DNA of 64,000 nt from Psoroptes ovis (GCA_002943765.1 PQWQ01000014.1:1302001-1366000); one strand, 5' to 3'; positions 50,442 through 63,457 are shown, counted from the first letter of the stretch. Notes: generated by a model not told the origin, from the sequence alone. Made by a program: numbers and translations.

Positions 50442-53400
50442 TGGCTAAAAAAGTCCGGTTTTCGCTTAGATTTTGCTTCAAAAATATTTGAAAAATCAAC
50501 AATTCATATTTCAAACATGTGAATTATCCAAATCCTGGTTCGATCAAAAGAAAATAAATCAAAAAATATTTTGATTTTCTCCAAAAAAAAAAAAAAAAAA
50601 AAAATAATTAATTGTATTTTCCATATTAAATCTATATAAAAAAATGAAAATATTGAATCAAATCAAATCATTGTTCAATCAAATTACATCACAAAATACA
50701 CATCAATCATACTACCAGAAATAAATAATATGAGCAAAAAAAAAATGATGAACAATATTTGAAATATAATAAAATAATAAAATTGAAAAATTCAAAATCA
50801 AATCCGGCAAAAACGATGTAATTTGAGCTCCAAAATTCAAAAAAAATAGTTACAATTTTATTTTTTCATTTATTTTATTTATTTGTTCATCGATTGCTTC
50901 TTGCTAATCATGATCTCGAAATCAACACATCATTATCATTATGTGTATTAGTTTGTGTGTTTTAGTTTTTTCTTATTTTTATTTTTGAAAAATATATAAA
51001 TAAATCAAATCAAATATCAAACAATCATTGTGAATGAATGAATGTGGAAGCTTAAAATGAAATTTGTCAAAATAGTTTTGTTTCACCATTTTTTTTCTTC
51101 GCCATTGATTCATTACGTCAACACTTGTTGATATATATATGTAATATATATTTTTGAAAAATATAAATTTGTGAAATTTCAATGATAAATTTTCACCTTG
51201 TTTCATGAAAAAATGAAATGAAATGAAATGAATTGATCATTTTCAATATTTATTTTGTTTCATTTCATTTCGTTCACTTTTCACTTTCATCAACACAACA
51301 TTTCAAAGTTGAATATATACGAGTTGATCAATCGAATCGAATTGAATTTTAATTGCACTCGTTCATTGATAATTATAAAACATCGGAAATACGTGAATAT
51401 ATATTTTTACTGACTTAAATAATGCCAATTTAATGAATGAATGAGAAAAAAAATCCAAAAATAAATAATCAACGATTTGATTGCAATTTTTGTGCTTTAA
51501 AATAATCACATCGACAACAACAACCAATATCAGCAAGTAAGATTATTTTGAGAAAATTTTTAATTTTTGAAATTTGAAATCTCGAAATTTCTTTTAAAAA
51601 AATTTAAATCACATCATTTTTCGTCGAAAATCAAATCGAAATGACATTCAAATCCATTGATTGATTCCATTGATTAATCAAAAAATTTTATCTCGAAAAA
51701 TTTTTTTTTATTGATATTTTTCTTAACTGGTTCACACCAAAGAAACAAGAAATAAATAAATAAATAAATGAATGAAAATAAATCAAAAGTTACATTTTAT
51801 TAAATTTTTTTTTTTTTCAAAACATTTGAAATCAATCGAAATCTTTGAAGAAAAAATAATGAATAACATTTAAATTAATCAAAAATTGATTTCAATCAAT
51901 CAGTCAATCAAAATCTATTGATTTAATCGAAATATGAAATAAAAAGTGAAAAATTGAAAATTTTTGCACGCACTTAATGCAATGATAATGAAATAAATTA
52001 GAGAAGAAATTATTTTTCATTTTTTTAAATCAAAAATTTTTCATTTTTCTCTGATCATTGAATTTTGATTTGAAAAATATGGAAAAATCTTATTTCAAAT
52101 TAAAATCTAATTTATTTTATTTTTTTCGAAATGGAAAAATTCAAATCTTTTGAAAACAAACAAAATATATTGTCATTTGATTATATGTGTGTGTGTGTGC
52201 AAGTCGTGAATATGAGAAATGAGAGGAAAAATATTGAACTTTGATTTTTTATTTTTGAAAAATAATTAAAAATATTTATTTGAAAAAATTTCCGATTCAG
52301 ACATTTTTCCAATACTTTTTGATCATAAATCAATATCAGCATTAATAATCTCGTGTGTTTTGGTGATTATTTAAAGGAAAATTTTAAATTTCTTTAAATT
52401 TTCTTTGAAAAAATTTGAAATTTTCAAGTAATTTTCCCCGATTGTTTCAATTTTTTTAAATTTATTGAATTTGAATGAATGCAGACTTTGTTTAGACCTT
52501 TGAATGATACAGTTGTTCAATTATTTTCTTCAAAAATTTTCATTCATTGATTCATTAATTCATCATCAATTTGAAGGATTTTCTTGAAAACTCGTGAAAT
52601 GAATTGAAAATTTAAAAAAAAATTTGAAATCATTTTTTATAAAATTCAAACGTAACGACCGCAAGTCAAATATAAGTCAAAAAAAAAAAAAAATCAAAAA
52701 TAGTTGAAATTTCGATTAAATTCATTTCAAGGTTATTGTTTCACAGTTTATTTATACTAAAACTAGTGTATTGCGAAATTTGATTTTTGAAAATTTCATT
52801 TTTTCGCTTCCCTATTTCTGCTGCAAGCATACACACACACACACACCAATTGAAATCAATTATCAGCTTATTACTTGTCCCTTCTGTAATCTTGCGAAGC
52901 AAAATGAAAAAAAAAATCGAAAAAAACTCCCGTATTTTGTATGAAATAGATCCTAGAATACCGATTCAACCAATTTAGTTCAATTTTCTCTGAATTATTT
53001 TTTTTTGATGAAATTCCGCATTTGTCAATGCTATGCAAAAACGATCGTCATTGCTGATCGCGGTAACACCTTAGAAACATCCAAGGATCTTGGAAAAAAA
53101 ATGAACATGTCTTGCAAATAGCCTTTAGCAAAATTATTTCATAATTTTTTTTTTCAATCAGAAAAAAAAAAATTTAATGAATCGATCAATAAAATTAAAT
53201 TGAATTGAAATTTTTTGCTTTCCAAAGAAAAATCAGTCAAAATCCTATCCTATTTTTTCTGTTTTTATGAATATTTTTTTTCAACATTCAAATCAGTGAT
53301 TTGATTCATTTACTTTTTTTTCATTTATATTTACATTTTACATGATTAATCAATCCATCAATTGATTGATTAATCGAATGAAATGAAAAAAAAATTGATT

Positions 53401-53582
53401 GTTGATTTGAATTTTAATTTTTCCTAAATCATTTCCATACATACTCATTCATTCATTATTTAAATAAATAATTGAACAACAACAACATAAAAAAATGAAC
53501 TGAAAAATTATCAATTTTTTTCGCAAATATTACCATTATTTATTTATTTCTAAATTGAAATTATTTGATTATCAAGATTATA

Positions 53583-53663
53583 TCAAGGTTGTCCGAAAAG
53601 TTCTGGCCGATCTTCATGAGCAACTCTATTGATTAAGCGAAATTAATTTTTCGGGCAACCTAA
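53583..53663. mobile_element. Mariner-type hairpin MITE, class B, inverted
   Basis: The 81 bp start TCAAGGTTGTCCGAAAAG and end TTTCGGGCAACCTAA with TA flanks. The interior CAACTCTATTGATTAAGC is class B in reverse. It lies 1.6 kb upstream of the zinc-finger start codon. Confidence 0.8.
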
Positions 53664-55294
53664 TATTCACTCGAACATATTTTATTTTATTGACAAACAA
53701 ACAAATTAAACAGCAATTCAATATTTGATTTCAAGTGAATAACAAAACAAAAAAAAATTTGATACAATTTTCTTGAAGAAAATTCGAAGAAAAAATCAAA
53801 ATCCGATATTGCTTAATGATGAATTTAAATATGAATGTCTATGTAACATTACATTACATTTATATCATCATTGACTTGATTTCATTTCATTTTTCAAATT
53901 TTGAAATCAAATAAATAATTGAAAATTATAGAAATCATTTGAGAATCGGAAATTTGATTTAAAAAAAAAATTAATTTCAGTTTTTTCTTATTCATTTTCT
54001 TATTTTGTTTTAATTAAAATCAAACATTATTTGAAATGAAATATCATCATCATCGAATTAAATGTAGAAAAAAAAATTTACAGACAAAAAAAATTAATTT
54101 AAATGATTTTTTTTTTTTTTGTTTCTTAGTTGGCTGACTGCTTTTCAAATACAATATGTATTGAATTTCTTTTGAATGTTGCCAACATATTGTATTTGAA
54201 AACTGAAAAACTGAAAAAATTGAAAAAATAAAACAAGAAACATGAACTAAGAAAATTGTAATGATTTTATCAAAATAATATCAAAAAATGAATTAAATGA
54301 ATGATTGGTTTTCTATTTTCTCGTTTTTTTGCATTAGATTCAATTATATTTCAAAAATAAATAAATGAATAATAATAATCGACAAAATTGACAAAAGATA
54401 ATCACCATCATCAAAAACTACCAAACATCAATGATTTCCTGAGAAAATTATCGAATAAATGATCAATAAAAACAAGCATCATCACTGATCATCATCATCG
54501 ACAGCGATCGATCAAATATTCAAAAAAAAAAAAAAATAAAATAAAATAAAATAAAATGAAATTGTTATTTATTTATTCATTCATTTTTTATTCAAGTAAT
54601 AATCAAATCAATTTATCAATCATTTAAATGAAAATCTATTGAAAAAAATGAAAAATTTCCGAAATTGAAACATCAATTTTTTTTAAAAGAAAATTTATCA
54701 ATCGATTAAAATGAAAATTGAATTGAAAAAAAATGTGAAATTTCAAAGCAAAAACAGTGAAAAAAAAAATCAACGATAATCAACGACATTGAAAATAAAA
54801 AACATTATTTCAAAAAAATAATTCAAAATTCATTTTGAATATCGAGTACAAAAATTAAATAAATTTTCATCTCCAAATCAAATCAAACGAATGTAAATCA
54901 AATTAAAACAAATCTAAAGAAAAAAGTTTTTCAATTTTAAAAAATACCGAAAATCAAAATTAAATAGTGATCAAAACATATTAATAATAATTCAATTCAA
55001 TTCAATTCAATAATCTTCATCTCTCTTATCAAATTATCATTTTAAATAATCTTTGAAATCATTGAAAATAATTTTTGAATTTCTTCTTTTTTGCAATTTT
55101 TCGTGTTACGTGTGTCCAGCATATATTGTCAATGTAATTTTTCAATGTTTTAATATTTCATTCAATTTGATATTCAACAATTCAATTGCTTTCAATTCGA
55201 ATAATAATAATCATAAAACTCATGTGCTATTCATTTTATATATTATTCTCATTTAATTATAATCATAATAATTATTATTATCAATATCATTAAA
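53664..55294. promoter_or_regulatory. Immediate 5' flank of the zinc-finger gene
   Basis: It probably holds the promoter or 5' UTR, or part of a 5' intron. No clear TATA box or initiator was fixed. A possible splice acceptor with a T-rich tract (GTGTCCAG|CATAT) ends at 55119. The 18-bp hairpin at 54142 lies here. Confidence 0.35.
54142..54202. repeat. 18-bp perfect hairpin upstream of the zinc-finger gene
   Basis: TTTTCAAATACAATATGT (54142-54159) is the exact reverse complement of 54185-54202, around a 25-base loop. An outer pair TTTCTTAGTT (54122-54131) and AACTAAGAAA (54245-54254) could extend the structure. Confidence 0.65.
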
Positions 55295-58200
55295 ATGATT
55301 ATGATGATGGATTCAATAGATTCTACAACGGCGACCACAACATCCGCATCATCATCATTTACACAATCATCAATTAATACAAATATTGTTGTTGGTGGTG
55401 GTGGTAGTGATGATATGATAAATATGGTTCCAACCATACCATTACCACCGCCACAACCTCCACCATTGAATGAATTTCAACTGAACAGTGATAATTATAA
55501 TAATGATATCATTCCAAATCAACAAAAATCTCAAAATAATGAACAACAACAAAGAAAAATCAGTGCCAACATTGATGATGATGAATTATATTCTCGAAAG
55601 ATTGCTATTTCTTCCAATAACGATACTCAGTCATCGATCAATACACAACAATCATCATCATCATCATCGACGACTAATCAAACAAATGAAATGGCCAATC
55701 GGTTAGCAAAAATTCTGACCTGTATACAAGGTGCAATCGATGCAAATCAAAATGATGAATTGATTTCGCAACAAAGTCAATTATTAGTTGCAATGGCTGC
55801 TACAATGGCAGCTGCAGCAACAACCGGCAATGATGCTATGTTACATCAAGAACAATTAATAGCATCTATTGCACCGACATTAATTAATCTGGTCAATAAT
55901 AATAATAATAATAATAATAACATTGCAAGACGATCATCAAATTCTTCATGTACATCTTCAACAGCTAATAATGATAGTCATAATGATGATGATGATGATC
56001 ATGACAATGATTCCAATCAACGATCATACAATTATATGATTGACATGAACAATAGTAAGAAGCGACGAAAACAAAGTAAACCCGTTAGATATGATTATGG
56101 TTCCAATAATAGTAATAATAATAATAATCGTATTACTGCTACAAGTGATGTTTACGATGATAATAATCAAGATCATGATCATCGACAAAAACGTTGTCAT
56201 CGTAATGAAATTAAATCACCGACAAAGAGGCAACCACATATCAATTCAATGTTGTTGACTAATAATGATGACAATGTTGATGATGACAATTTATTATTAC
56301 CACCGCCGCCGCCACCACCACCACCACTATCATTATCATTACCTCTGCTAACTACTAAACAGCCGACTAAATCAAAACAAACATTGAAAGAGAAAATATT
56401 TTCGAATGAAGAGCAGCAAGTTAAATTAAAGCAAAAACATCAGCTAAGACTACGGCAACAGCTTCAGAAGCAACAACAGAAACAGCATCATCAGCTAACT
56501 ACATCTTCAGATTGTGATGAGGACTTTAACACTGTTGAAGATGGTGAATTAGTGGATTACTTTGATGATGCTGAAAATTTAGTCGATGAAATAGTTGATG
56601 ATGATGAAAATGAAAGAGACAGCAATAATAATCAAGACAAACAACATGACGATGAAGTAGATCCTCACAACAGTCGTGGCCGTCGAATGGAACAAGTCGC
56701 CGTTACACAAGAAACGAATAAATCTTCGACAAAAAATGTTGCTGAAAATTTGAATGCGGCATCAATAGCGGCAGCAGCAGCAGCAGCTGAAATGATGATG
56801 ATGACCAAAGATAAACATAACCAACAACAGCAGCTGCAATTATTACGACAATTTGAAATGTTTGCTGGTAGTGGATGCTGGCCATCAAAAGAAAAACCCT
56901 CACAATCTTCATCACCGACATCTAAATCACCATTAACACCATTCATCTGTCCACAATCTAACGGTCCATTTGCCAGTGATGATCAATTACGTGCTCAAAT
57001 CGATCTCGAACATATGCAGCAACAGAAATTTCGCCAGCAGTCACCGCTGCAGCCTCCGCGGCCGCCATTATCTTCATTATCATCTTCGCCACCACCGAAT
57101 ATTCTTGATACTAGTTCCGTAATCAATAGTCATGGTAAGTATTGATGATTTTCTAATTGCTCTTTTCATTTGAATCATTTTTATTCCCAAATCAATTGAT
57201 CATTCAATGATGCAGAACAAATGTTAAATAGCAAGCGACACAAGCGCAAATTATCGCCATCATCACGATCGATTTGTTCAACACCATCATCGAATAATGA
57301 TGATATGAATTTGAATGATCCAAATGAATTTTATAATCAAAGTGAACAACATAGAAAATCTCCAAAATCATCATATTATGATCATGATGAACATCAACAA
57401 GCAAAAATATCATTGTCATCATCATCACACACCAATCCAGCATCACCATCGTCATTATTTCGTTCCAAAGATCTTAGTCTGTTAACTGGATTGAATTTAC
57501 CACCAAATATTTTGAATCCATTGATCTCTTCACTAACAACAGGTAGTAACAGTAGTAACAATGATAATAATAATGATAAATCATCGCATCATCATCATCA
57601 TCATCATCAACATTCATCATCACCATCATTAATGTCTCAAAATCAACATCAACAACAATTTCAATCATCATCAAAGTCACAATTATCTCCGGAACCGAAA
57701 GCATCCGATGAATCTAATGGTAGACAACAATCTCCAGGTCTAATCAGTAATCAACAACAATCATTATTTCCGAATTCAATGGCACCATTCTTTTTTCCAC
57801 ATATGTTTCCGTACGGTTCCAATATGCCATCATCATCGTCTGGCAACCCGTTCGCCACACCTAGTGCAATTCTGAATGGAATACCATTTATGGGGCATTC
57901 GGCTCAAAGAATTTTCAATCCGGAAGCATATTGTGAATTATGTAATAAAGAATTTTGCAATAAATATTTTCTTCGAACACATAAAGCGAACAAACATAAT
58001 ATTTACACACCTGAAATTCCGAATGAAAAAACTCCAGGTAGTTCATCATCATCTGCTAACAGTAATAATAATGGACAGAATTCTAGTTTCAACAATAATA
58101 ATGAGCAATCCAATTCAATGTTTCCATCATCTACCTCTAATAATCAGAATAGTAATAGTGCCATGATGATGAACAGTCCAGCACCATCAATGAAAATGCC

Positions 58201-61200
58201 ATCGGACAATATGATGAATGGTATTGGCGGTGGATTGCCTGGTCAACCGTTTCATCCACCATTACGTTTGATGAATATGAATATGAACATGATCGATATC
58301 GAGTCATATTGTGAGATTTGTCAGAAAAAATTTTGTAATAAATATTTTTTACGTAAGCACAAAATACGTACACATGGTTTTGTGTATCAAGGTGATACAT
58401 TAATACCGCCTAGTCCTAATTCACCACATATGCAACAATTACAACAATTACAAATGTTACATCAACATTTAGCAGCTCAACATCATCAACAACAAATGAA
58501 TTTTGTAGCAGCCAACAATCAACAACAACAACAATCGCTGAATAATTCAAATAGTAACATTAACAATAATAATGATAATGATGGTGATTGTCTCAGTGAT
58601 GATAAATCTTTTCTTGTTGGTAATAATCAAACGCAAACGCAACGACAGGCAGCTAGTCCATCATCTGGTCATCCATCATCATCATCATCAAAATCACCGA
58701 TTAATGATTCAAACAAGTCAAATTCAATGGTAAGCAAATTTCTATTCGATTTTTTTTTTCAATTTTAGCTTTATTCAAATTCTGGACGGTTTCAATTAAT
58801 TTTCCATGGTCTCGATTGTTGTTTATTTCATTTTAAATTTCATAGAATCAACTGAATGATATTCAATCAGCCAATAATAATAGTAGCTTCTCTAATTTTA
58901 CGAATCCTACACAATTATTACTGACACCTGAACGTTTACGTCAAATGGGTGTTATCAATACCGAGGCGTTTTGTGACATTTGTTGCAAAGAATTGTGTAA
59001 TAAATATTTTCTCCGAACACATAAAATCAACAAACATCATGTTGATGATGATGGAAAGCCAGTGATTGGAAAATTTCCAAATCATCAGCCACTAAATTTT
59101 GATTTTAGTCAATTTCAACAAATGACATCGAATTGTAATCCAAATTTTTTGGCCGCACAGCTTGCGATGAGCGGAGCTAATCCTGAAAATTTTGCCAGAT
59201 TTTTCAGCCGAACTGATGATCCTGAACAGCAAAAAAATAGTATTGAATTTTTCAATGGTCTTATGAAACCAGTGGTTGCAAAATGTAATCATTGTCCACA
59301 ACAATTTCCTCATATAAATTTGCTTAGAATGCATCAATTTTATGAACATAATATGCCATTTGTAAGACGTGTTGGTGATGGTGAAGATGATGATTCTGAT
59401 GAGGAAGATATTAATCAAAAAGAATCAAAAATGAATGATACTTCAAAAGATTCAACTATGAATAACACTAATAATAATAATAACAAAGAAATGATGATCA
59501 ATCATGAGAATAGAATCGATTCCGTTGATGAATCAATCAGTGATTGTCGTCGATCATCACCAACGATAAGAAATCAAGAATCAATGAATGTTGTTGATCA
59601 TTCTATTCATCATAAACAATCACAACAACCGAGTGAAGATCTACAAAAATTACATTCAATGATTAAAGAATTGAAAAATTGTGATCAACAAACAAAGATG
59701 ATTGAAAGTGAATTGAAAAAAAATGAATACAATGATCATCACCCCCATCATCAACAACAACAACAACATTCAAATCAACAGCATCAGCAACAATTACAAC
59801 AACAACAACAATCATATCAATGTGGTTTGTGTAATTTTGAATGTACCAATATCTATGTATATCGTGCACATCTAATCACTGAACATGGTTTCGATGATGA
59901 AACAACAACCAATTATATTCGACAACAATTTTACCATAACGAAACATTCACTTCAGAATCAATATGTGATGTTTGTGGTAAAAAATTTTACAATAAACAT
60001 TTTCTTCGTTTACATCAACAAAATATTCATGGAATATTTGATTATAGTGATTCATCATCATCGTCGCTACGAAATCAACAATTACAACTATCGACACCGC
60101 CACCACCACCACCATCGTCAACATTATCTACAGCAACAACAACGACGACAACAACTGATACATCTAAAATGACAACTTCTGAATCACAATCATTTTTACC
60201 ATCATCTTTGTTTGATTCATTATTTCACTCCCGTACAGAATCCACAGCTCAAATTAAAAAAATGAATGATGAATCAGACAATCTTGATAAGGATCTAGAT
60301 CAAACATCTAGTCCGAATCCTCAAATGTTACAATCTAAATCGCCACGATCAAATTCTTCTTCAACACCTCCATTGAATGCACAGCCAATGCAGCCAAAAA
60401 CTGATAGTCCTGTGCCCGAAATCGATGATGATAATGATGATGATCATGATCGAAATATTGGTGAAGATGATGATGATGAAACGAAATTCTCGATGGACAA
60501 TGAAAATTCGATTGCAGCTACGATAAAGGCTATGACTTCTGGTTTCACATCCGATGCATTCAATGATCCGAATAATCTCAAAAATCGTAATGCAATCATG
60601 ACCGGGAGAAATTATTGTAATTTCTGTAATAAAGAATTGTGTAATAAATATTTTATGAAAACACATATGCTAAAAATGCATGGAATAAATGTTGAAGAGC
60701 TTCCGACTGAAGTTGGAACAACCAGTACGATCGGTGGTGTTCAATGTGATATATGTCAAAAAGAATTGTGTAGTAAATATTTTCTTAAAGTTCATAAACA
60801 AAATACACATGGAATATATGAAGATGGCAGTGGTCCAATATTATTTCCATCACCATTTCATCCTCATCATGCTAATAAAATAATGTCACAAATGGCTAGT
60901 TTAATGAATAATAACGGGTCGAATGATCGTTCAATGATGAATCCATTATCATTGATGGCATCATTGATGAATGATTCGAATAGTGTTGCAAGTGATTCGA
61001 ATAGTGTCGGTTCTATCAATAGTGATAAAGAACATCCGAATCGTGGCCATTCACCACGTGATAATCAAAATATATCATCAACAGCAACATCATCGAATAC
61101 AACATCGACAACCACAACAACATCAACATCATCAACAAATAATAAATCAAACAACAACAATAATACTGGCTCTGGTTATCTTGAAGTTTGTCATATTTGT

Positions 61201-62938
61201 GATCGTCGATTTAAATCAATCAAATGGCTAAAAGCTCATATGTTTAATGATCATGGCGAATTACTTGCGATCATGAATCGTAATCATGAATATCCTTCGT
61301 TTACGTCCGCGCTAGATCCAAGTGGTCGTTATTGTTTTATATGTGGTCAAACATTTACCGATATGCTTACTATGCAAATGCATTTGATGAAAGAACATAA
61401 AACGACACCCGAAGAAATGGCTTATAGTTTAGCTGGTAATTTTAAAATGGCGGCCATGATGGCTGCTGCAGCTGCATCTGCATCAACAGATCATTCGAAA
61501 AAGAATTTATGTGAATCGTCGGATTCTTCGACAAAGAACAATCCAGCGAATGAAGAACATAATGTACCATTGTCTTCGCCACCTCCGATGACGGCACCAT
61601 CACCACCAACACCAGCATCACAGCCAGCGCTTCCACCAGAGCCACATGTTTCTCCTAAGAGAAAAGAAAATTCAGACAATTCACCGCGCAACACTAGCGA
61701 CAATATTAACAACAATGACGCCAATAACAACAACAACGATAATAATAACCCTTTATCATTTTTACAAAATCCAGCATTTCAAAATTTTTTGCTCAAAAAT
61801 CCAGGGTTATTAGCTGCAACAGCTGCAGCAGCAGCAGCCGCTGCTGCTGCTTCATCATCATCATCCGATAATAATCCAGATAATGAAAATGCACAATCAT
61901 TATCAAATCAATTAATTTCTACAATTCTTGGCACTATCGGTAATAATCTTATGAGTGAAAAGCCAAATAATTCTAGTCGTATTGAATCACCAACCAATGA
62001 TCAAAACACTTCCAATGTAACCACCACTTGTGATGATGATAATGATGAATGCAAAGAATCGGCCAAAAAATATCAATGTACACATTGTGATAGACATTAT
62101 CGTCATTCGCATTCATTACATCGACATATGTTGACGCATAAAGAATCGATTTCACCAACCCTTCCTTCGAAACCTTCTTTATCATCTTCTTCTACTTGTT
62201 CAAGTGAAAAAAATAATGATAAAAAATTATTTGATTCAAATCCATCATTATCATCAAACAATAATAAATATAATGTTGACAATAAACCAAAAAATAAAAG
62301 ATATCGCTGTTCAAAATGTAATAAAAAATTTCGTACACGTGAGCTGTGTTTGCATCATATAAGAATGTTTCATCAAAATAATAATAATGTTAATAAACCG
62401 TCATCTTCAACATCATCAGCAATTGATAAGGACTCGAATGTAAGATCAATCATTATGAAAAGAAATAATCAACAAATCGATAATCAAATGGACGATGATG
62501 ATTTACCACTGAATTTACAAAACAATAATAATTCATGTCATGAAAAAACAATGTTTGATAATGATACAAATAAATTATCAATTGACAATGATCAACATAA
62601 ACATACGAATTCAGATGACGATGACGATGATGATGAAGATTTGAATGGAAACAATGGCAACAATGATAATGATGATGATGATGATGATGTTACGACTGAA
62701 GAAAATTATGAAGAAGAATCAAGCTCAACGACGACAACAACAAAAACAACAACTGGACAATCTGCATCATTGGTAAGTTGATTAATTTCTTTGATTTACC
62801 GATGAATCATTAGCCATTGATTTCCATTCAAAATCTATTAAACACTAATCTAATCTTGTCCATTGTTATCGCTATTGTTTCATTTTCCTACCCACCTCTA
62901 ATATATAGATCTGTGTTAATGGTTCGCAACAATTTTAA
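55295..62938 (+). CDS. Large multi-C2H2 zinc-finger protein (putative transcription factor), four coding exons
   Basis: Coding exons are 55295-57134, 57216-58729, 58846-62772 and 62909-62938, giving 2,436 residues. All junctions are in frame with GTAAG donors and AG acceptors. An in-frame stop at 55214 with no ATG between supports the 55295 start, unless a spliced 5' exon exists. Twelve C2H2 fingers start at about residues 853, 979, 1161, 1265, 1444, 1492, 1709, 1752, 1900, 1948, 2196 and 2273. Eleven are C-x2-C-x12-H-x4-H and the 2196 finger is C-x2-C-x12-H-x3-H. Fingers 1, 2, 3, 6, 7 and 8 share a CNKYFLRTHK-like core. There are no TGEKP linkers. KKRRK at 255-259 and KRHKRK at 620-625 look like nuclear localisation signals. 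Linkers are rich in N, Q, S, P, A and acidic runs. PLNLQ near 2339 resembles a CtBP-binding motif. The likely role is sequence-specific DNA binding in the nucleus; the specific orthologue was not recognised. Confidence 0.88.
57135..57215 (+). other. Intron 1 of the zinc-finger gene (81 bp)
   Basis: The donor is CATG|GTAAGT and the acceptor is ATGATGCAG|AACAA. It is a phase 1 intron: the last base of exon 1 (G) joins AA to make GAA, and the frame continues through CAA ATG into the second long open frame. Unspliced reading stops at 57145. Confidence 0.87.
58730..58845 (+). other. Intron 2 of the zinc-finger gene (116 bp)
   Basis: The donor is CAATG|GTAAGC and the acceptor is TTTCATAG|AATCAA. 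It is phase 0, with a T-rich interior. Downstream, 33 codons are open before the first ATG of the third long frame, so that ATG (58945) is internal and not a start. Confidence 0.87.
62773..62908 (+). other. Intron 3 of the zinc-finger gene (136 bp)
   Basis: The donor is CATTG|GTAAGT. The best acceptor is CTAATATATAG|ATCTGT after a C/T-rich stretch. It is phase 0. It joins to a 30-base final coding exon (ICVNGSQQF, then TAA at 62936). Reading through the intron instead adds only V-S before a stop, so the two alternatives differ little in protein length. Confidence 0.7.
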
Positions 62939-63377
62939 AATTCTTACGAAGCGCACATTCCTCGATTTTTAAAATTTAAAATTTTGAAATGAAATCATTC
63001 ACAAAATTATTGTCAGTATTCATTCATCATTATTTATTTGATTCCCCCTTTCGATTCCACTGATTTCATCACGATTGCAATTCACTAATCAATTTCATAT
63101 TCGAATAAAAAAATAACATTCAATACGTACCATTATTGAATACGTAGATATTTTTATAAAATCACAGTTCAAATGTAAAACACGCACACACAAAATAACT
63201 TTGGGACCAAAATTTTGAAATTTTCTTTTCACAATCCATTCTCTATATTAAGATTTGTTCATTCATCAAAATCAATCAAAATCAAAATTAAATTAAAACA
63301 AAATTAAAATCAAAATGAAGCATTTAAAAAAAAAACCTTTGAAAAATGTGAAATTTCATGCGAAATTGGAGAAAATA
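62939..63377 (+). other. 3' flank / probable 3' UTR of the zinc-finger gene
   Basis: AT-rich sequence follows the stop codon and holds the AATAAA at 63104. No further coding frame was seen. A MITE follows at 63378. Confidence 0.5.
63104..63109 (+). terminator. Candidate poly(A) signal AATAAA of the zinc-finger gene
   Basis: A canonical AATAAA lies about 166 bases after the TAA stop, in AT-rich 3' flank. A second AATAAA lies at 63465-63470, just beyond a mariner-type MITE, and could be an alternative site. Confidence 0.45.
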
Positions 63378-63457
63378 TTAGGTTGTCCGAAAAGTTCTGG
63401 CCGATTTCAATGAATAACTCTATTGATTAAGCGGAATGAAATTTTCGGACAACCTAA
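63378..63457. mobile_element. Mariner-type hairpin MITE, class B, inverted
   Basis: The 80 bp start TTAGGTTGTCCGAAAAG and end TTTTCGGACAACCTAA with TA flanks. The interior is AACTCTATTGATTAAGC. It lies 440 bp after the zinc-finger stop codon and may be inside a long 3' UTR. Confidence 0.83.

Larger units (their letters stand above)
42918..53582. other. Gene-free interval
   Basis: No gene is supported. It contains CRE-like sites at 43584, a TAA repeat, a mixed-composition patch at 46890-47000, a TG run near 47959, the nested hairpin at 50362 and a possible 5' UTR donor (CAGCAA|GTAAGA) at 51537. Confidence 0.55.

Noticed and set aside
57204..62185. Minus-strand and out-of-frame ORFs across the zinc-finger gene.
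   Set aside because: They mirror ATG/CAT and CAA/TTG repeat codons of the real exons and have no domain of their own.
58945..62781. Treating the three long forward frames as three separate genes.
   Set aside because: They join in phase at consensus splice sites, share the same finger type and linker composition, and the later frames lack independent starts.
2756..63457. Regularly recurring palindromic units that might suggest a CRISPR array.
   Set aside because: Copies are kilobases apart, in both orientations and flanked by TA duplications, so they are MITEs in a eukaryotic genome.
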